A program made the translations under genes and the position numbers. 64,000 nucleotides of DNA, taken from an uncultured Spirochaetales bacterium. GTDB taxonomy: Bacteria > UBP6 > UBA1177. Shown here piece after piece: positions 9,198 to 17,509 of this stretch (position 1 is the first letter of the stretch; each line of letters begins with the position of its first letter). The stretch is taken from NCBI GenBank assembly GCA_902774115.1, contig CACYHH010000002.1, forward strand, positions 1 to 64,000. Reading direction: 5' to 3'. The notes under the pieces were generated by a model. The model was not told the DNA's origin, did not search any database, and was given only the letters and a program-made list of their open reading frames with translations.

Positions 9198-10792
9198 GAC
9201 TTCTCGTAACGATACTTTCGCGTCAGACCGTCGTTCAGGCTTCTCTTATCCGCGAAGCTGCTCCCGATGTCATAATTTTTGTTTCTACAGTGATGGCGCA
9301 GGAAAACGACTGGCACAAAAATATTCCGGTCTTAGTGAAGCGTGAAAACGGCGAAGACATCAAATATGTCAATGTTTTTATTGAGAAAAATATGAATCTT
9401 GGCGCGATCATCGAGATGCTCAAAAGGCACGTCCGAAACGTTTTCGACGAATACAAAATCACCGAGATCTACTGCGACGCCTCCTGCGGAAAAGGGATCC
9501 ACAGGATCGTTTTCGCCGAGTATCTCAAGCGTTTTGCAGAAAAGCAGGATCTTGATTTTTTCCTCGTCTATTTCGATCTCGATACGCGCCAGATCAATAA
9601 AATAGCTATAAAGGAACAGTCTTTCCGTGAATACAGATCATCTGTTTCGATCGACTGGCACCTGAAGGAGCGTCTCACGCTTTACGGAGCGGAACTCACC
9701 GATTTTCTTGCGATTTATGACGGCAAGACGAATTATTTCGCAGAAAACGCCGATCAGTTCGAGGAGCTTTACACAAATCTCTGCAACTCAATGAATCTGC
9801 GGGCTTTTTTCTCGTCCTACGACAACATGAAAACGATCATAGACCTTAAAGGCGAGCTCCACGATTTCATGATGAAAAACTTCCGCGACGAGCAGATCGA
9901 CAAGTTTCTGCAGAGGATCTTCGGCGTCATGCCGCACCTGCGCCCCGAAATAAACGAGGCGAAAAACGAAATCAGAGCAAAACTCACCGGTTTCTTTAAC
10001 GAAATGAGCCGAAGAAGAGAACTCCAGACTTTCTCAGATTCCTTTGATTTCAGAACGACTCTCGCCGGCTGCCAGAAAAATTTCAACGCAGAAATGCCCG
10101 ATGCAGTCATCAGAAAGATCCTTCCGCTTGCCGGAGAAGTCGACAAAGCCGACCTCAGAAGCGATGTCCAGCACTTTTTAGACGTTCTTTTCTCCAAAAT
10201 TTCGGAAAAAACTACTTCTCTCGCCGATGTCAAAAGCATGGATGTCACAGCGGCCGTTTTCAACCGCTTCAAACAGAAGTATGTCAAGGAAATCGAGCGC
10301 GAGAGCACTCTGAATACACGTTCTCAAATATCTGTAATCTTTGAGAAAATCATAAGTTATGCCGTGTGCCGCGCGATGGAAAAGTATCCGCTCCTGAAAG
10401 AGTCGATAGCATCAGTATTCCAGAACGTGAAACTGAGCGGCAAGGCAAGTTCGCTCATCGAGATAGACACACTCGTCGTCTTCAAAAACGGATATCTCCA
10501 CATTCTGGAAGCGAAAAGCTCGCATGTTTCCAACAAAGACCTCAATTCGCGGATCTTGGTCATGAAAAAATATCTCGGCGAAAGCGTAGGAATGGACATC
10601 GTCTTCCCCTTCACAGAGCACGACATCCGGATGTTCATGGAAAAAAACGACCCCTTCATCCGCAAATTCTACAGCAAAGGGCTGAAATCGGCGGCAGGCT
10701 GGGGCACATTCTTCGCCACGACCGACAAAACGGTCACTCCGATCGACAGAATCGCCGAAAGACTCCGCGATCTCGCGATGATGTACAGCTGA
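9194..10792 (+). CDS. CARF-like sensor fused to PD-(D/E)XK nuclease (Card1/Can2-like)
   Basis: 532 residues. The N-terminal 130 look like a Rossmann-type CARF domain: a first strand [18 protein letters not shown], and [15 protein letters not shown] where CARF proteins keep a Gly/Lys ligand loop. The C-terminal domain shows a complete restriction-type core: E384 in a helix (FEKIISYAV), D425 (IEIDTLVVF), then E439-A-K441 (LHILEAKSS). This order matches Card1/Can2 proteins, which are activated by cyclic oligoadenylates in type III CRISPR defence. This one is longer, with about 200 helical residues in between. No CRISPR array or cas gene is in the window. The ATG overlaps nfo by four bases. Nuclease domain fairly sure; CARF call moderate. 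Confidence 0.65.
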   Translation: MRLLVTILSRQTVVQASLIREAAPDVIIFVSTVMAQENDWHKNIPVLVKRENGEDIKYVNVFIEKNMNLGAIIEMLKRHVRNVFDEYKITEIYCDASCGKGIHRIVFAEYLKRFAEKQDLDFFLVYFDLDTRQINKIAIKEQSFREYRSSVSIDWHLKERLTLYGAELTDFLAIYDGKTNYFAENADQFEELYTNLCNSMNLRAFFSSYDNMKTIIDLKGELHDFMMKNFRDEQIDKFLQRIFGVMPHLRPEINEAKNEIRAKLTGFFNEMSRRRELQTFSDSFDFRTTLAGCQKNFNAEMPDAVIRKILPLAGEVDKADLRSDVQHFLDVLFSKISEKTTSLADVKSMDVTAAVFNRFKQKYVKEIERESTLNTRSQISVIFEKIISYAVCRAMEKYPLLKESIASVFQNVKLSGKASSLIEIDTLVVFKNGYLHILEAKSSHVSNKDLNSRILVMKKYLGESVGMDIVFPFTEHDIRMFMEKNDPFIRKFYSKGLKSAAGWGTFFATTDKTVTPIDRIAERLRDLAMMYS

Positions 10793-10793
10793 T
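10742..10793 (+). repeat. 52-bp direct repeat, left copy (3' end of the CARF nuclease gene)
   Basis: Encodes [16 protein letters not shown] plus stop. It recurs at 12570-12621 with four mismatches, all synonymous (AGA/AGG, CTC/TTG, GAT/GAC). Confidence 0.95.
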
Positions 10794-10798
10794 GTGGG

Positions 10799-12154
10799 CT
10801 AACTTGTAAGTTCTACGTGAGATCTGATCATTATCTTGAAAAACATTTCGTATAGTGCGCTGTAGTCCTGATTTTTGTCAGCAAGAGAGAGTGCTTCCAA
10901 GTAATCTTTTTTATCTTCGACTTTAATATAAATCGGTAGAAATCCCGCTCTTACAAGTTGAAGATTCATAAAAGCTCTTGCTGTGCGTCCGTTTCCGTCG
11001 TTAAACGGGTGAATAACAGTCAATTTGTGATGAATCCTTGCAATGCATTTTATAAATTCACTAGAGGAAAGTTCGTTGTGCCGTTTATTTAAATCATTGA
11101 TATCTTTGTCTAATTCTGCGATTCCAGCGGTGATGTCACGATAATCTGCAGTTTCAAATTTTGTTCCCATCACCAACGTGTTACTTCTTCTTGCAAGTCC
11201 GCCTGTATTAGGATTCGGATAACATGAAAAAAGTTTTCTGTTCAATATGAAGATATCGTAAATAGAGAGATTTCTGTTTGCTTCTTTAAAAATCTCCTGA
11301 TACATCGCGTAATGTCCGGCGATTGAAAGATAAGCCTCATTCTCTTCTTTACAGTATTGGCTGTTTTGCTTGTTTAATCTTAAATCTGCAACAATTTCAG
11401 AAACTTCTTCTATAGAAACATTAACTCCTTCCATACGGCTGTCGTTGAAGAGATATTTGTTCTGAAAAACATAGAAAGCATGTTTGTTTTGTTCTAAATT
11501 CAACTGTTCTGTAAAGCAGTCAAGCAGATCTGAAAACAGTTTTAAATGAGTTAAATGCAGCTTTTTGCGTTGTTTGTCAGGAGCATATTGTTTTATGCTT
11601 TCTTCTGAAATTGATTCATTGATGAAAGTAGAATTGAAGTCATAAGCTATTCTGTAAAGACACGCTTGAAAACTGACTCCGAAAAAATGAGCAATCTGAA
11701 GCACGTCGTCAAAATTTATAAAGCCGTCTTTTCTGTTTTGCCTGTAAAAATCTATTTGAGTTTTAAGTTTTGAGCGCGGCATAAGGAGAGAAGAAGCAAA
11801 TCTGTCAGCAAATTTCTCAATGTCGTTTTTTATGCCGTCAATCGGACAGGATATGAATTTATCAGCATCCTTAAAATGGTGACAAAGTTCATGGGCAGCT
11901 GTGAAGCGCTGGCGTGTTATTTGACGCCCATAATTTATGCCGACAACAGGAATATCGTCTTCGGAATTAGCAGGAATATAAACTCCTTCCAAATTATGAC
12001 AATTCATGAATTTGAATAAAATACCTTCCCGCTTCATCAAGGCAAAAGGATTTATCGGGTATTCGATTTTCTGATTTTTAAAGACCTCGGAAAGATAATC
12101 TGAAGCCATTTTCTCAGGATCTGAGTATTTCCTGAAATCAATTTTAAGAGGCAT
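10799..12154 (-). CDS. ImmA/IrrE metallopeptidase fused to a Fic domain
   Basis: 451 residues with two enzyme domains. Residues 30-170 are ImmA/IrrE-like: AAHELCHHF gives the zinc motif (His88, Glu89, His92) and EKFADRFASSLLMP (Glu113) the third ligand. The C-terminal half is Fic: IHPFNDGNGRTAR (His382 to Arg393) is a complete active-site loop, which in relatives transfers AMP or another phosphate-linked group to proteins. DSRMEG (238-243) resembles the autoinhibitory S/TxxxE(G/N) motif with Asp at the first position. The start overlaps the upstream Xre gene by 11 bases. ImmA/IrrE proteases often cleave a paired Xre regulator, so the Fic enzyme may be released by proteolysis; that is inference. 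Confidence 0.88.
   Translation of the reverse strand: MPLKIDFRKYSDPEKMASDYLSEVFKNQKIEYPINPFALMKREGILFKFMNCHNLEGVYIPANSEDDIPVVGINYGRQITRQRFTAAHELCHHFKDADKFISCPIDGIKNDIEKFADRFASSLLMPRSKLKTQIDFYRQNRKDGFINFDDVLQIAHFFGVSFQACLYRIAYDFNSTFINESISEESIKQYAPDKQRKKLHLTHLKLFSDLLDCFTEQLNLEQNKHAFYVFQNKYLFNDSRMEGVNVSIEEVSEIVADLRLNKQNSQYCKEENEAYLSIAGHYAMYQEIFKEANRNLSIYDIFILNRKLFSCYPNPNTGGLARRSNTLVMGTKFETADYRDITAGIAELDKDINDLNKRHNELSSSEFIKCIARIHHKLTVIHPFNDGNGRTARAFMNLQLVRAGFLPIYIKVEDKKDYLEALSLADKNQDYSALYEMFFKIMIRSHVELTS
10800..10809 (+). repeat. 10-bp boundary repeat, left
   Basis: taacttgtaa occurs here and at 12561-12570, just inside the two 52-bp repeat copies and in the same orientation. It may mark the ends of the inserted module. 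Confidence 0.6.
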
Positions 12155-12476
12155 TGCCGCTTTGTCTCTGTGCTTTTATCTGTTCTTTAAAGCGAATCAA
12201 ATTCATAATTTCAGCTTGATCTGTCTCGTCAAGACTTTCAAAACTTCGTGCAAACATTACCGCCGGTTGACTCATTTCGTCATCATTCAGAAGATAATCA
12301 GCACTGACTCCGAAAAGAATACTCAGCTTTTCCAAATCTTCCGCCATAACTTTGCGGTTGCCGTTTTCCATCTGGGTAAAAGCAGTTCTGTTGATACCGA
12401 GGTGTTTTGCCACATATTCCTGTGACAGATTCAGCTGAGTACGCAGTTTTTTAATTTTTTCATTAAGTTTTTTCAT
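12144..12476 (-). CDS. Xre-family transcriptional regulator
   Basis: 110 residues from the ATG preceded by GGAGGG; a TTG four codons upstream overlaps that site and was not used. Residues 5-65 form a Cro/CI-type helix-turn-helix (LRTQLNLSQEYVAKHLGINR, then a recognition helix and SADYLL). The C-terminal part is helical and ends in Gln/Arg-rich residues. It leads the two-gene module with the ImmA-Fic protein and probably represses its own promoter (12506-12534), where a TTCGA/TCGAA inverted repeat sits beside the -35. It is the likely substrate of the downstream ImmA/IrrE domain. Confidence 0.88.
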   Translation of the reverse strand: MKKLNEKIKKLRTQLNLSQEYVAKHLGINRTAFTQMENGNRKVMAEDLEKLSILFGVSADYLLNDDEMSQPAVMFARSFESLDETDQAEIMNLIRFKEQIKAQRQSGNAS

Positions 12477-12505
12477 CACACCCTCCAAAATCGACTTGCT
12501 TGATA

Positions 12506-12534
12506 ATTATAGGTCCAAAAGTTTGAAAAGTCAA
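12506..12534 (-). promoter_or_regulatory. Promoter of the Xre/ImmA-Fic module
   Basis: On the minus strand: TTGACT (12534-12529), 17-bp spacer, perfect TATAAT (12511-12506), about 30 bases before the start codon. Confidence 0.75.
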
Positions 12535-12536
12535 CA

Positions 12537-12556
12537 TTCGAAGTGCGAAAATCGAA
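12537..12556. promoter_or_regulatory. Candidate Xre operator
   Basis: Inverted repeat TTCGA-N10-TCGAA abutting the -35 of the module promoter. Position and symmetry suit a homodimeric Xre repressor; arms are only 5 bp. Confidence 0.4.
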
Positions 12557-12560
12557 CATT

Positions 12561-12570
12561 TAACTTGTAA
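12561..12570 (+). repeat. 10-bp boundary repeat, right
   Basis: Second copy of taacttgtaa (see 10800-10809); its last base is the first base of the right 52-bp repeat. Confidence 0.6.
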
Positions 12571-12621
12571 TCGACAGAATCGCCGAAAGGTTGCGCGACC
12601 TCGCGATGATGTACAGCTGAT
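12570..12621 (+). repeat. 52-bp direct repeat, right copy (remnant 3' end of the CARF nuclease gene)
   Basis: Encodes the same 16 residues and stop as 10742-10793, with only synonymous differences. It is now detached from any long frame. It shows where the nuclease gene ended before the Xre/ImmA-Fic module was placed between. Confidence 0.93.
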
Positions 12622-12625
12622 AATT

Positions 12626-12653
12626 TTGCTATTGCTTTCAAAAGCACTATGAT
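12626..12653 (+). promoter_or_regulatory. Promoter of citF-like gene
   Basis: TTGCTA, 16-bp spacer, TATGAT, then a GC-rich tgcccg. It begins four bases after the right 52-bp repeat, so the insertion left it intact. Confidence 0.5.
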
Positions 12654-12697
12654 TGCCCGTTTTTAGGTTTTTTGAACAAATTTTTCGGGAGGGATTC

Positions 12698-14263
12698 ATG
12701 AAATTCAACGGCAAAGAGTACAAAAATTTCGTTTCGGCTTTCGACGAGTCGAATCTTTTCACCCATTTCGCTCCGAGAAAGACTCCTACCTTCATTCCGC
12801 GCGGCAAAAGTAAGGTAAAGACGCTTGATGAAGTTATCGAAATTCTGAATGACGGCGATGTCATCAGTTATCCGCACTACTACAGAACAGGCGACAGAGG
12901 CCTTGAGGCGGTCGTTAAAAAACTCCGCGATCACGGCAAAAGAAACATCGTTCTTTACGGAAACGCGATTTTTGACCACACTGATCCGTGGCTTTATGAA
13001 GCATTTAAAGACGGAATAATTACAGGTATTTACGGCAATATTTACAGAGCGATGGGAAACCATCTCGTTGCCGGCGACCTTCTTCCGTGGGTCGGCGTAG
13101 GACTCAGCCACGGCAACAGAGTCCGCAAGCTCCAGATGGGCGAAGTTCATGTAAAACTCGCTTTCCTGCCCGTTCCGATGGCTGATATCCACGGAAACGC
13201 GAACGGCGTCATGGGAAATCCCGACGAATACTGCGGGCCGCTCGGACTTGCGACTGCCGATGCGGAATATGCCGACTACACCTGTCTTCTTGCCGGCACG
13301 GTTTCGGAAGAGACGCTTATTCCGGCTGAGATCACGATGGAACTCACCGATTTCGTAGTTCCGATGGAAAAACCGGGACTTTCGGAAGGAATAGGCTCCG
13401 GAACGCTCGATTTCGAGAAGATCCGCTCCAACAAGTTCAACGCTCAGATCGCTGAGAACGTCACCAACATCATGAAGGCCGCAGGCGTTATGAAAGACGG
13501 TTTCGCGTTCCAGGTCGGAAGCGGCGCAGGACTTATCGTTCTCGACAACATCAGACAGTATCTCAAGGAAAACAACATCACGGCGAACTTCGCGATCGGT
13601 GGGATCACTTCGATGCACGTCGAAATGCTTGAAGAAGGAACGCTGCGCCACATTTTCCACGGACAGCTTTTCGAACCGAGCGAAAAAGTAATAAAATCGC
13701 TTCTCATGAACCCGTTCCATATTGCTATTTCGACCGGTTTCTATGCGTCCATCGCAAACAAGGAATGTGCAGTAAACATGCTTGATGTCGCTGTTCTTTC
13801 GGCTCTTGAAGTCGACAGAGATTTCAACGTCAACACCGTCTGCGCTTCAGGCAGGATCATCGGCGGAATCGGCGGCGGACAGGATGTTGCGGCAGGAGCT
13901 GACCTCACGATCATGTTCGTTCCGCTTGCTACGGGAAAAGACGGCAAAGGCTTCCCGAAGATCGTCGAAAAAGTCTATACCCGCACGACTCCGGGAGAGG
14001 TCATCGATGTCGTCGTCACCGAAGATTACGTCTGCGTCAATCCGAAGAGCCGCTCTTCATACAAAGAAGCTATTCTTGAAAACGGCAGGAAATACGGACT
14101 CAATATCATTTCAATGGACGAACTTCTTGCAAAATCAAAAGAAAAGGCTGAAAGTTTCGGCGTAATCCCGAAGCCGAAACCCACTACCGACGAGGTTGTT
14201 CACGTTATCGAGTGGCGTGACGGAACACTTCTTGACACAATCAAAAGGGCAATGCCGAAATAA
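12698..14263 (+). CDS. citF: Citrate lyase alpha subunit (citrate:acyl-carrier transferase)
   Basis: 521 residues from the ATG with GGGAGGG upstream; a longer frame to 12653 lacks a site. The product matches CitF along its length, including the GNHLVAGDLLPWVGVGLSHGNRV region, PVPMADIHGNANG, the FQVGSGAGL loop and the Gly-rich GRIIGGIGGGQD. CitF moves citrate onto the acyl-carrier subunit CitD so that CitE can split it to acetate and oxaloacetate. Neither citD, citE nor the prosthetic-group genes lie beside it, so its partners must be elsewhere or it acts as another CoA transferase. Confidence 0.88.
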   Translation: MKFNGKEYKNFVSAFDESNLFTHFAPRKTPTFIPRGKSKVKTLDEVIEILNDGDVISYPHYYRTGDRGLEAVVKKLRDHGKRNIVLYGNAIFDHTDPWLYEAFKDGIITGIYGNIYRAMGNHLVAGDLLPWVGVGLSHGNRVRKLQMGEVHVKLAFLPVPMADIHGNANGVMGNPDEYCGPLGLATADAEYADYTCLLAGTVSEETLIPAEITMELTDFVVPMEKPGLSEGIGSGTLDFEKIRSNKFNAQIAENVTNIMKAAGVMKDGFAFQVGSGAGLIVLDNIRQYLKENNITANFAIGGITSMHVEMLEEGTLRHIFHGQLFEPSEKVIKSLLMNPFHIAISTGFYASIANKECAVNMLDVAVLSALEVDRDFNVNTVCASGRIIGGIGGGQDVAAGADLTIMFVPLATGKDGKGFPKIVEKVYTRTTPGEVIDVVVTEDYVCVNPKSRSSYKEAILENGRKYGLNIISMDELLAKSKEKAESFGVIPKPKPTTDEVVHVIEWRDGTLLDTIKRAMPK

Positions 14264-14270
14264 TTTTATT

Positions 14271-14381
14271 GCGCCGCCACACGTTAAGGTTGCGGCGGTC
14301 ATAACTCCAAAAATTTCATCGCCGCTCCCTAAATTCCTTAAGTTCTCTAAATTCCCTAAGTTCCTTAATTTGTGGCGGCGC
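14271..14381. repeat. Intergenic inverted-repeat element (GGCGGC-ended)
   Basis: Perfect 10-bp ends gcgccgccac (14271-14280) and gtggcggcgc (14372-14381). The interior holds smaller GCGGCGG/GCCGC pieces and a tract repeating a taaattcc/taagttcc unit (14329-14370). Similar GGCGG-ended elements occur at 36341, 47994 and 54136. No coding potential. Confidence 0.55.
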
Positions 14382-14394
14382 CGTGATTTGAGAT

Positions 14395-14826
14395 TTAAAT
14401 ATTATCTATTTTCTCGATTCTGCGTTCGTGACGACCGCCTTCAAACGGGGTCGAAAGGAAGATCTTAAGCCATTTTTCAGCGTCTTCGTAAGAGGTGAAA
14501 CGTCCTCCCAAAGCGATAATGTTCGCATTGTTGTGTTGTCTGGAAAGGCGCGCATAGTCATCATTCGTGACGAGTGCGGCGCGGATCCCTTTGAAACGGT
14601 TCGCCGCTATTGATATTCCTATTCCCGAGCCGCAGACCAAAAGGCCGAAATCAGCGCGTTTTTCAAGAATGTCGCGGGCTACTGCCTGAGCGAAATCGGG
14701 GTAATCGACTGAATCGGGAGAGTTTGTCCCGTTGTCGATGACTTCATAGCCTTCTTTGCGCAGAAGAGCGACAAGTTTGTCTTTGAGTTCGAATCCGCCG
14801 TGATCGGCACCGGCTGAAATTATCAT
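14395..14826 (-). CDS. rpiB: Ribose-5-phosphate isomerase B
   Basis: 143 residues with the family's hallmarks: SAGADHGGFELK at the N-terminus (substrate loop), VDYPDFAQ, the CGSGIGISIAANRFKGIRAAL active-site loop carrying the catalytic Cys, and HNNANIIALGGR. It interconverts ribose 5-phosphate and ribulose 5-phosphate in the pentose-phosphate pathway. AGGAG precedes the ATG. Probably transcribed with the small membrane gene 15 bases upstream. Confidence 0.96.
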   Translation of the reverse strand: MIISAGADHGGFELKDKLVALLRKEGYEVIDNGTNSPDSVDYPDFAQAVARDILEKRADFGLLVCGSGIGISIAANRFKGIRAALVTNDDYARLSRQHNNANIIALGGRFTSYEDAEKWLKIFLSTPFEGGRHERRIEKIDNI

Positions 14827-14841
14827 GGTAAACTCCTGATT

Positions 14842-15219
14842 TTATTTCTTGTTTAATTCTTTTTCGAGTATTTTTTCGATCTCTTTTTCATCTTCTTCGG
14901 TGATTCCGGTCGCGGAAGAAGTTTTTTCCTTTATCGAATCTTTAGCGTCTTCGGCAGCTTTTTTTGTCTCGTCGACCGCTTTTTTTGCAGTTTTTTCAGC
15001 ATCTTTAGAGATTTCTTTCACCATTTTCTGCACTTTTTCACTCTCTTTTTTGATTGCTTTTTCGCTTTTTTCGATAGTATCTCCTGCTGTCGGGATAATG
15101 TTTTTCCACAAAGGTTTGCCGTTCCAGCAGAAGTTTGCCAGAAGAAAAATGAAAACTGCGATTTTGACTATTTTAAGAATCAATGAACCGAAGCCGCCGC
15201 TGCTCTTTTTTTTGCCCAT
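14842..15219 (-). CDS. Membrane-anchored Lys/Glu-rich helical protein
   Basis: 125 residues: a basic N-terminus, one membrane segment (about 13-27, ILKIVKIAVFIFLLAN), then a charged stretch (residues 45-125) of Lys, Glu and Ala heptads that should form a long amphipathic helix or coiled coil. The repetition of KxxEKxxK resembles LEA or apolipoprotein-like helices, but such composition is weak evidence of family. Strong ribosome site (AGGAGG). Function unknown. Confidence 0.75.
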   Translation of the reverse strand: MGKKKSSGGFGSLILKIVKIAVFIFLLANFCWNGKPLWKNIIPTAGDTIEKSEKAIKKESEKVQKMVKEISKDAEKTAKKAVDETKKAAEDAKDSIKEKTSSATGITEEDEKEIEKILEKELNKK

Positions 15220-15263
15220 TTTTCACCTCCTGAAAATCAAAGCGCCCTAATATAGCACAAAAT

Positions 15264-16589
15264 TTACTCTCTTGAATAAAATTTTGCATTTTTGAAGCGG
15301 ATTTTTTTCCTCAAAGCTCTTTTCTGTTTTTCGGTGATTCTGTCCGGGAAGTGCACCGAGAGAACTTTTGTTATGCCGCACTCAGCCGAAAAACGCTCGA
15401 TATTTGTGAGAAAATAGTTGTTGAAAGCAGGATTTTTCGCATATTTGTCAAAAAAAATCCTGCCGGAAGCGATGCTTTCCTTCACGCAGAAAGCTCTTCC
15501 GTTGAATTGTTCCGATCTTTTTATTTCATCCTGAGAAAAAATGCCGAAAAAGAACGGAATCGCGGCCAAAATATTTATCGTTATTGATAAATATTTGATT
15601 TTATTGCTAAAATAAAGTGCTGCAAAAAACGATGCGGCGAAGATTATTTTGACAAAAACAGGAGCCTGTACAACCGGAACAGCTGTTTTTTCGGCAAGAT
15701 CGGCAAAAAATGAGATGAAAAACGATGCGGGAGAAATCAAAAAATCGGCGGTTTTCAGCATTAAGCGGGCAGCAGTTTCGGAAAACGGAATCAAAAACTG
15801 TGCCAGAGTGACGAACGGAACCGAAAGCGAGACCACGGGAATAACAAAAAAGTTCACGAACGGCGAAAGAACTGAAAAAGTACCTGAAAGAGATGCGCTT
15901 GCAATAAGAAGGATCCAGTTCACGGTTGCAGATACGCAAATTAGGGAAATTGCTAAAGATTTTGGTAAAAGTCTCCAAAGTTTCAGTACGGTTGCCACGC
16001 ATAAAGCGCTCATTAAAAAGCTCATCGAGATCGAACTGCCCGGAATCAGCAGCGCGACTGCGGCAAGAGAGCAGAAAAAAATGAAAACGGGGTGGGGAAA
16101 TGAGCCGGAAATCATGAAAAAATCGAAAAAGAGGATGAATGCGAGCGAGCGGAGAGTCGGGATCGAAGCGCCGGTTATGAAAAAATAGTAGGCTGATGCC
16201 GCGGTTTTGAGAAAAAAGAGGAGAATATTCTTGATGTAAGGTCTGAGCGGCACGAAAAAAAGAAGTGACCTGAAAACAATGCTGAAAAGAAGCACCATGA
16301 TTCCCGTGTGAAATGCCGAAATCGCGACAAGGTGCATCGTTCCGGTAACGGCGAGATCGTGCCTGAATTTCTGGGAAAAATCGCGTTTCCCGATCGAAAG
16401 AGCTGAAATGAATTCGTGATTTTCAATGGTTACAGTCTGTCTTTCGATGCGGTTCTGTAAATTTCCGATAAATGCCGGCACACTCAATTTTGTCGAATCT
16501 GTAAAATAAAAGTCTCTAATGAATGAAAATGAAAATGCTGCGATAATTAGGAATATTATAAAATATTCAAGTTTTGTTTCAATTGGCAT
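15264..16589 (-). CDS. ComEC/Rec2-type competence membrane protein lacking the beta-lactamase domain
   Basis: 441 residues with about ten membrane segments. GTMHLVAISAFHTGIMVLLFSIVFR matches the ComEC competence-domain signature (L-x-A-I-S-G-x-H; here Ala replaces Gly), and FFITGASIPTLRSLAFI matches the next conserved helix pair. In ComEC this domain forms the inner-membrane channel for single-stranded DNA. The usual C-terminal metallo-beta-lactamase nuclease is absent; the last 90 residues are not recognised. No strong ribosome site precedes the ATG. Confidence 0.82.
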   Translation of the reverse strand: MPIETKLEYFIIFLIIAAFSFSFIRDFYFTDSTKLSVPAFIGNLQNRIERQTVTIENHEFISALSIGKRDFSQKFRHDLAVTGTMHLVAISAFHTGIMVLLFSIVFRSLLFFVPLRPYIKNILLFFLKTAASAYYFFITGASIPTLRSLAFILFFDFFMISGSFPHPVFIFFCSLAAVALLIPGSSISMSFLMSALCVATVLKLWRLLPKSLAISLICVSATVNWILLIASASLSGTFSVLSPFVNFFVIPVVSLSVPFVTLAQFLIPFSETAARLMLKTADFLISPASFFISFFADLAEKTAVPVVQAPVFVKIIFAASFFAALYFSNKIKYLSITINILAAIPFFFGIFSQDEIKRSEQFNGRAFCVKESIASGRIFFDKYAKNPAFNNYFLTNIERFSAECGITKVLSVHFPDRITEKQKRALRKKIRFKNAKFYSRE

Positions 16590-16634
16590 AATAAAATTTT
16601 ATCAAACAAGAAATCTACGAATTGTAAAATATAC

Positions 16635-16654
16635 GTTGAAAAATAAATTTCAAC
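16635..16654. other. AT-rich perfect hairpin
   Basis: gttgaaa-aataaa-tttcaac, 7-bp arms, in the spacer between the divergent comEC-like gene and the DUF4412-like gene. It could be a regulator site; without a proper T-run it is not called a terminator. Confidence 0.3.
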
Positions 16655-16698
16655 AAAAAACTGCTTGTTGGGGGGCGATAAAAAAATTATTAAAGGTA

Positions 16699-16726
16699 TT
16701 GAGAAAAAAAAGAAAGTGACTACACT
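16699..16726 (+). promoter_or_regulatory. Promoter of the DUF4412-like gene
   Basis: TTGAGA, 16-bp spacer, TACACT, 34 bases before the ATG. Confidence 0.5.
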
Positions 16727-16760
16727 ATTACGGTTTTTGATTTTTTTTATGAGGTGAAAT

Positions 16761-17489
16761 ATGAAAAAGTTTTTGTTTGTTCTCTCAGTTTTCGTTTGTT
16801 CGTCGCTTCTTGCGGCCGATATTTGGGAAACGCGTGAAGAAATCGATGTGAACGGTATGATTGCTGAAAAGAGCACGGTTATTTCCGGAAACATGATGAA
16901 AGTCGTCAACACTTCGCCGAACGGTGAGACCGAGACTCTTATCGATCTTGATGCTGATAAAATCACGATTGTCAACCATAAATACAAGTCTTTCCAAGTG
17001 ATTCAACTCAGCAAATACATCGAATTTGCACGGCAGCTTTTCGATGAACTCAAGGAAAAGACCGGGAAATTCGATCCCGACAAAGTTATGCCCAAAGTTG
17101 CGTTTGAAAAGCAGTACAATGAAGTAATTGAAAAATGGAACTGCGAAGTCTGGTCTGTTTCAGTTGACGGCAGACCTTATTCGAAAGTTTGGGTCGCTCC
17201 GGAACTGAAAAATAAGCAACTTGCTGAATTTAAAAAGAAATTCGCTTCATCGCTGCCCGACAGCCTTGCAAAATACCGCACTGTTGAAGCTCAGGTGGAA
17301 GACAAATTCGTCGAAATCGGCATGGTTGTAAAATCAGTCAAACTTGCACAGAATCCGAAGATGTCCGACGTCAAAACCACTGTAAAAAAGATCGCAAAAT
17401 CTGATCTCAAAAAAATAGATATCGTAATTCCTGCGGGTTATGTCAACAAATCGGCTCCGGAAACGGTAAACCCTCAGACTAAACAGTAA
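16761..17489 (+). CDS. Exported DUF4412-like protein
   Basis: 242 residues with a cleavable signal peptide (FLFVLSVFVCSSLLAA, cleavage near 19). The mature part reads ETREEIDVNGMIAEKSTVISGNMMKVV, then ETLIDLDADKITIVNHKYKSFQVI. This pattern (export signal, gel-like 'x-x-G-x-x-M-R' strand, a D-L-x-x-x-x-x-x-I-N strand, a conserved Tyr or Phe) resembles DUF4412/LolA-like periplasmic proteins. The function is unknown. It ends 20 bases before a lipoprotein gene with the same direction and probably shares its transcript. Confidence 0.7.
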   Translation: MKKFLFVLSVFVCSSLLAADIWETREEIDVNGMIAEKSTVISGNMMKVVNTSPNGETETLIDLDADKITIVNHKYKSFQVIQLSKYIEFARQLFDELKEKTGKFDPDKVMPKVAFEKQYNEVIEKWNCEVWSVSVDGRPYSKVWVAPELKNKQLAEFKKKFASSLPDSLAKYRTVEAQVEDKFVEIGMVVKSVKLAQNPKMSDVKTTVKKIAKSDLKKIDIVIPAGYVNKSAPETVNPQTKQ

Positions 17490-17509
17490 TTTAGAAGGAG
17501 AAACTTGAG

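Noticed and set aside
12647-13720. 357-codon minus-strand open frame
   Set aside because: It is antisense to citF in a frame left open by codon bias, with no start signal.
16635-16654. Hairpin as a terminator
   Set aside because: AT-only stem without a following T-run in either direction; kept only as a possible site.
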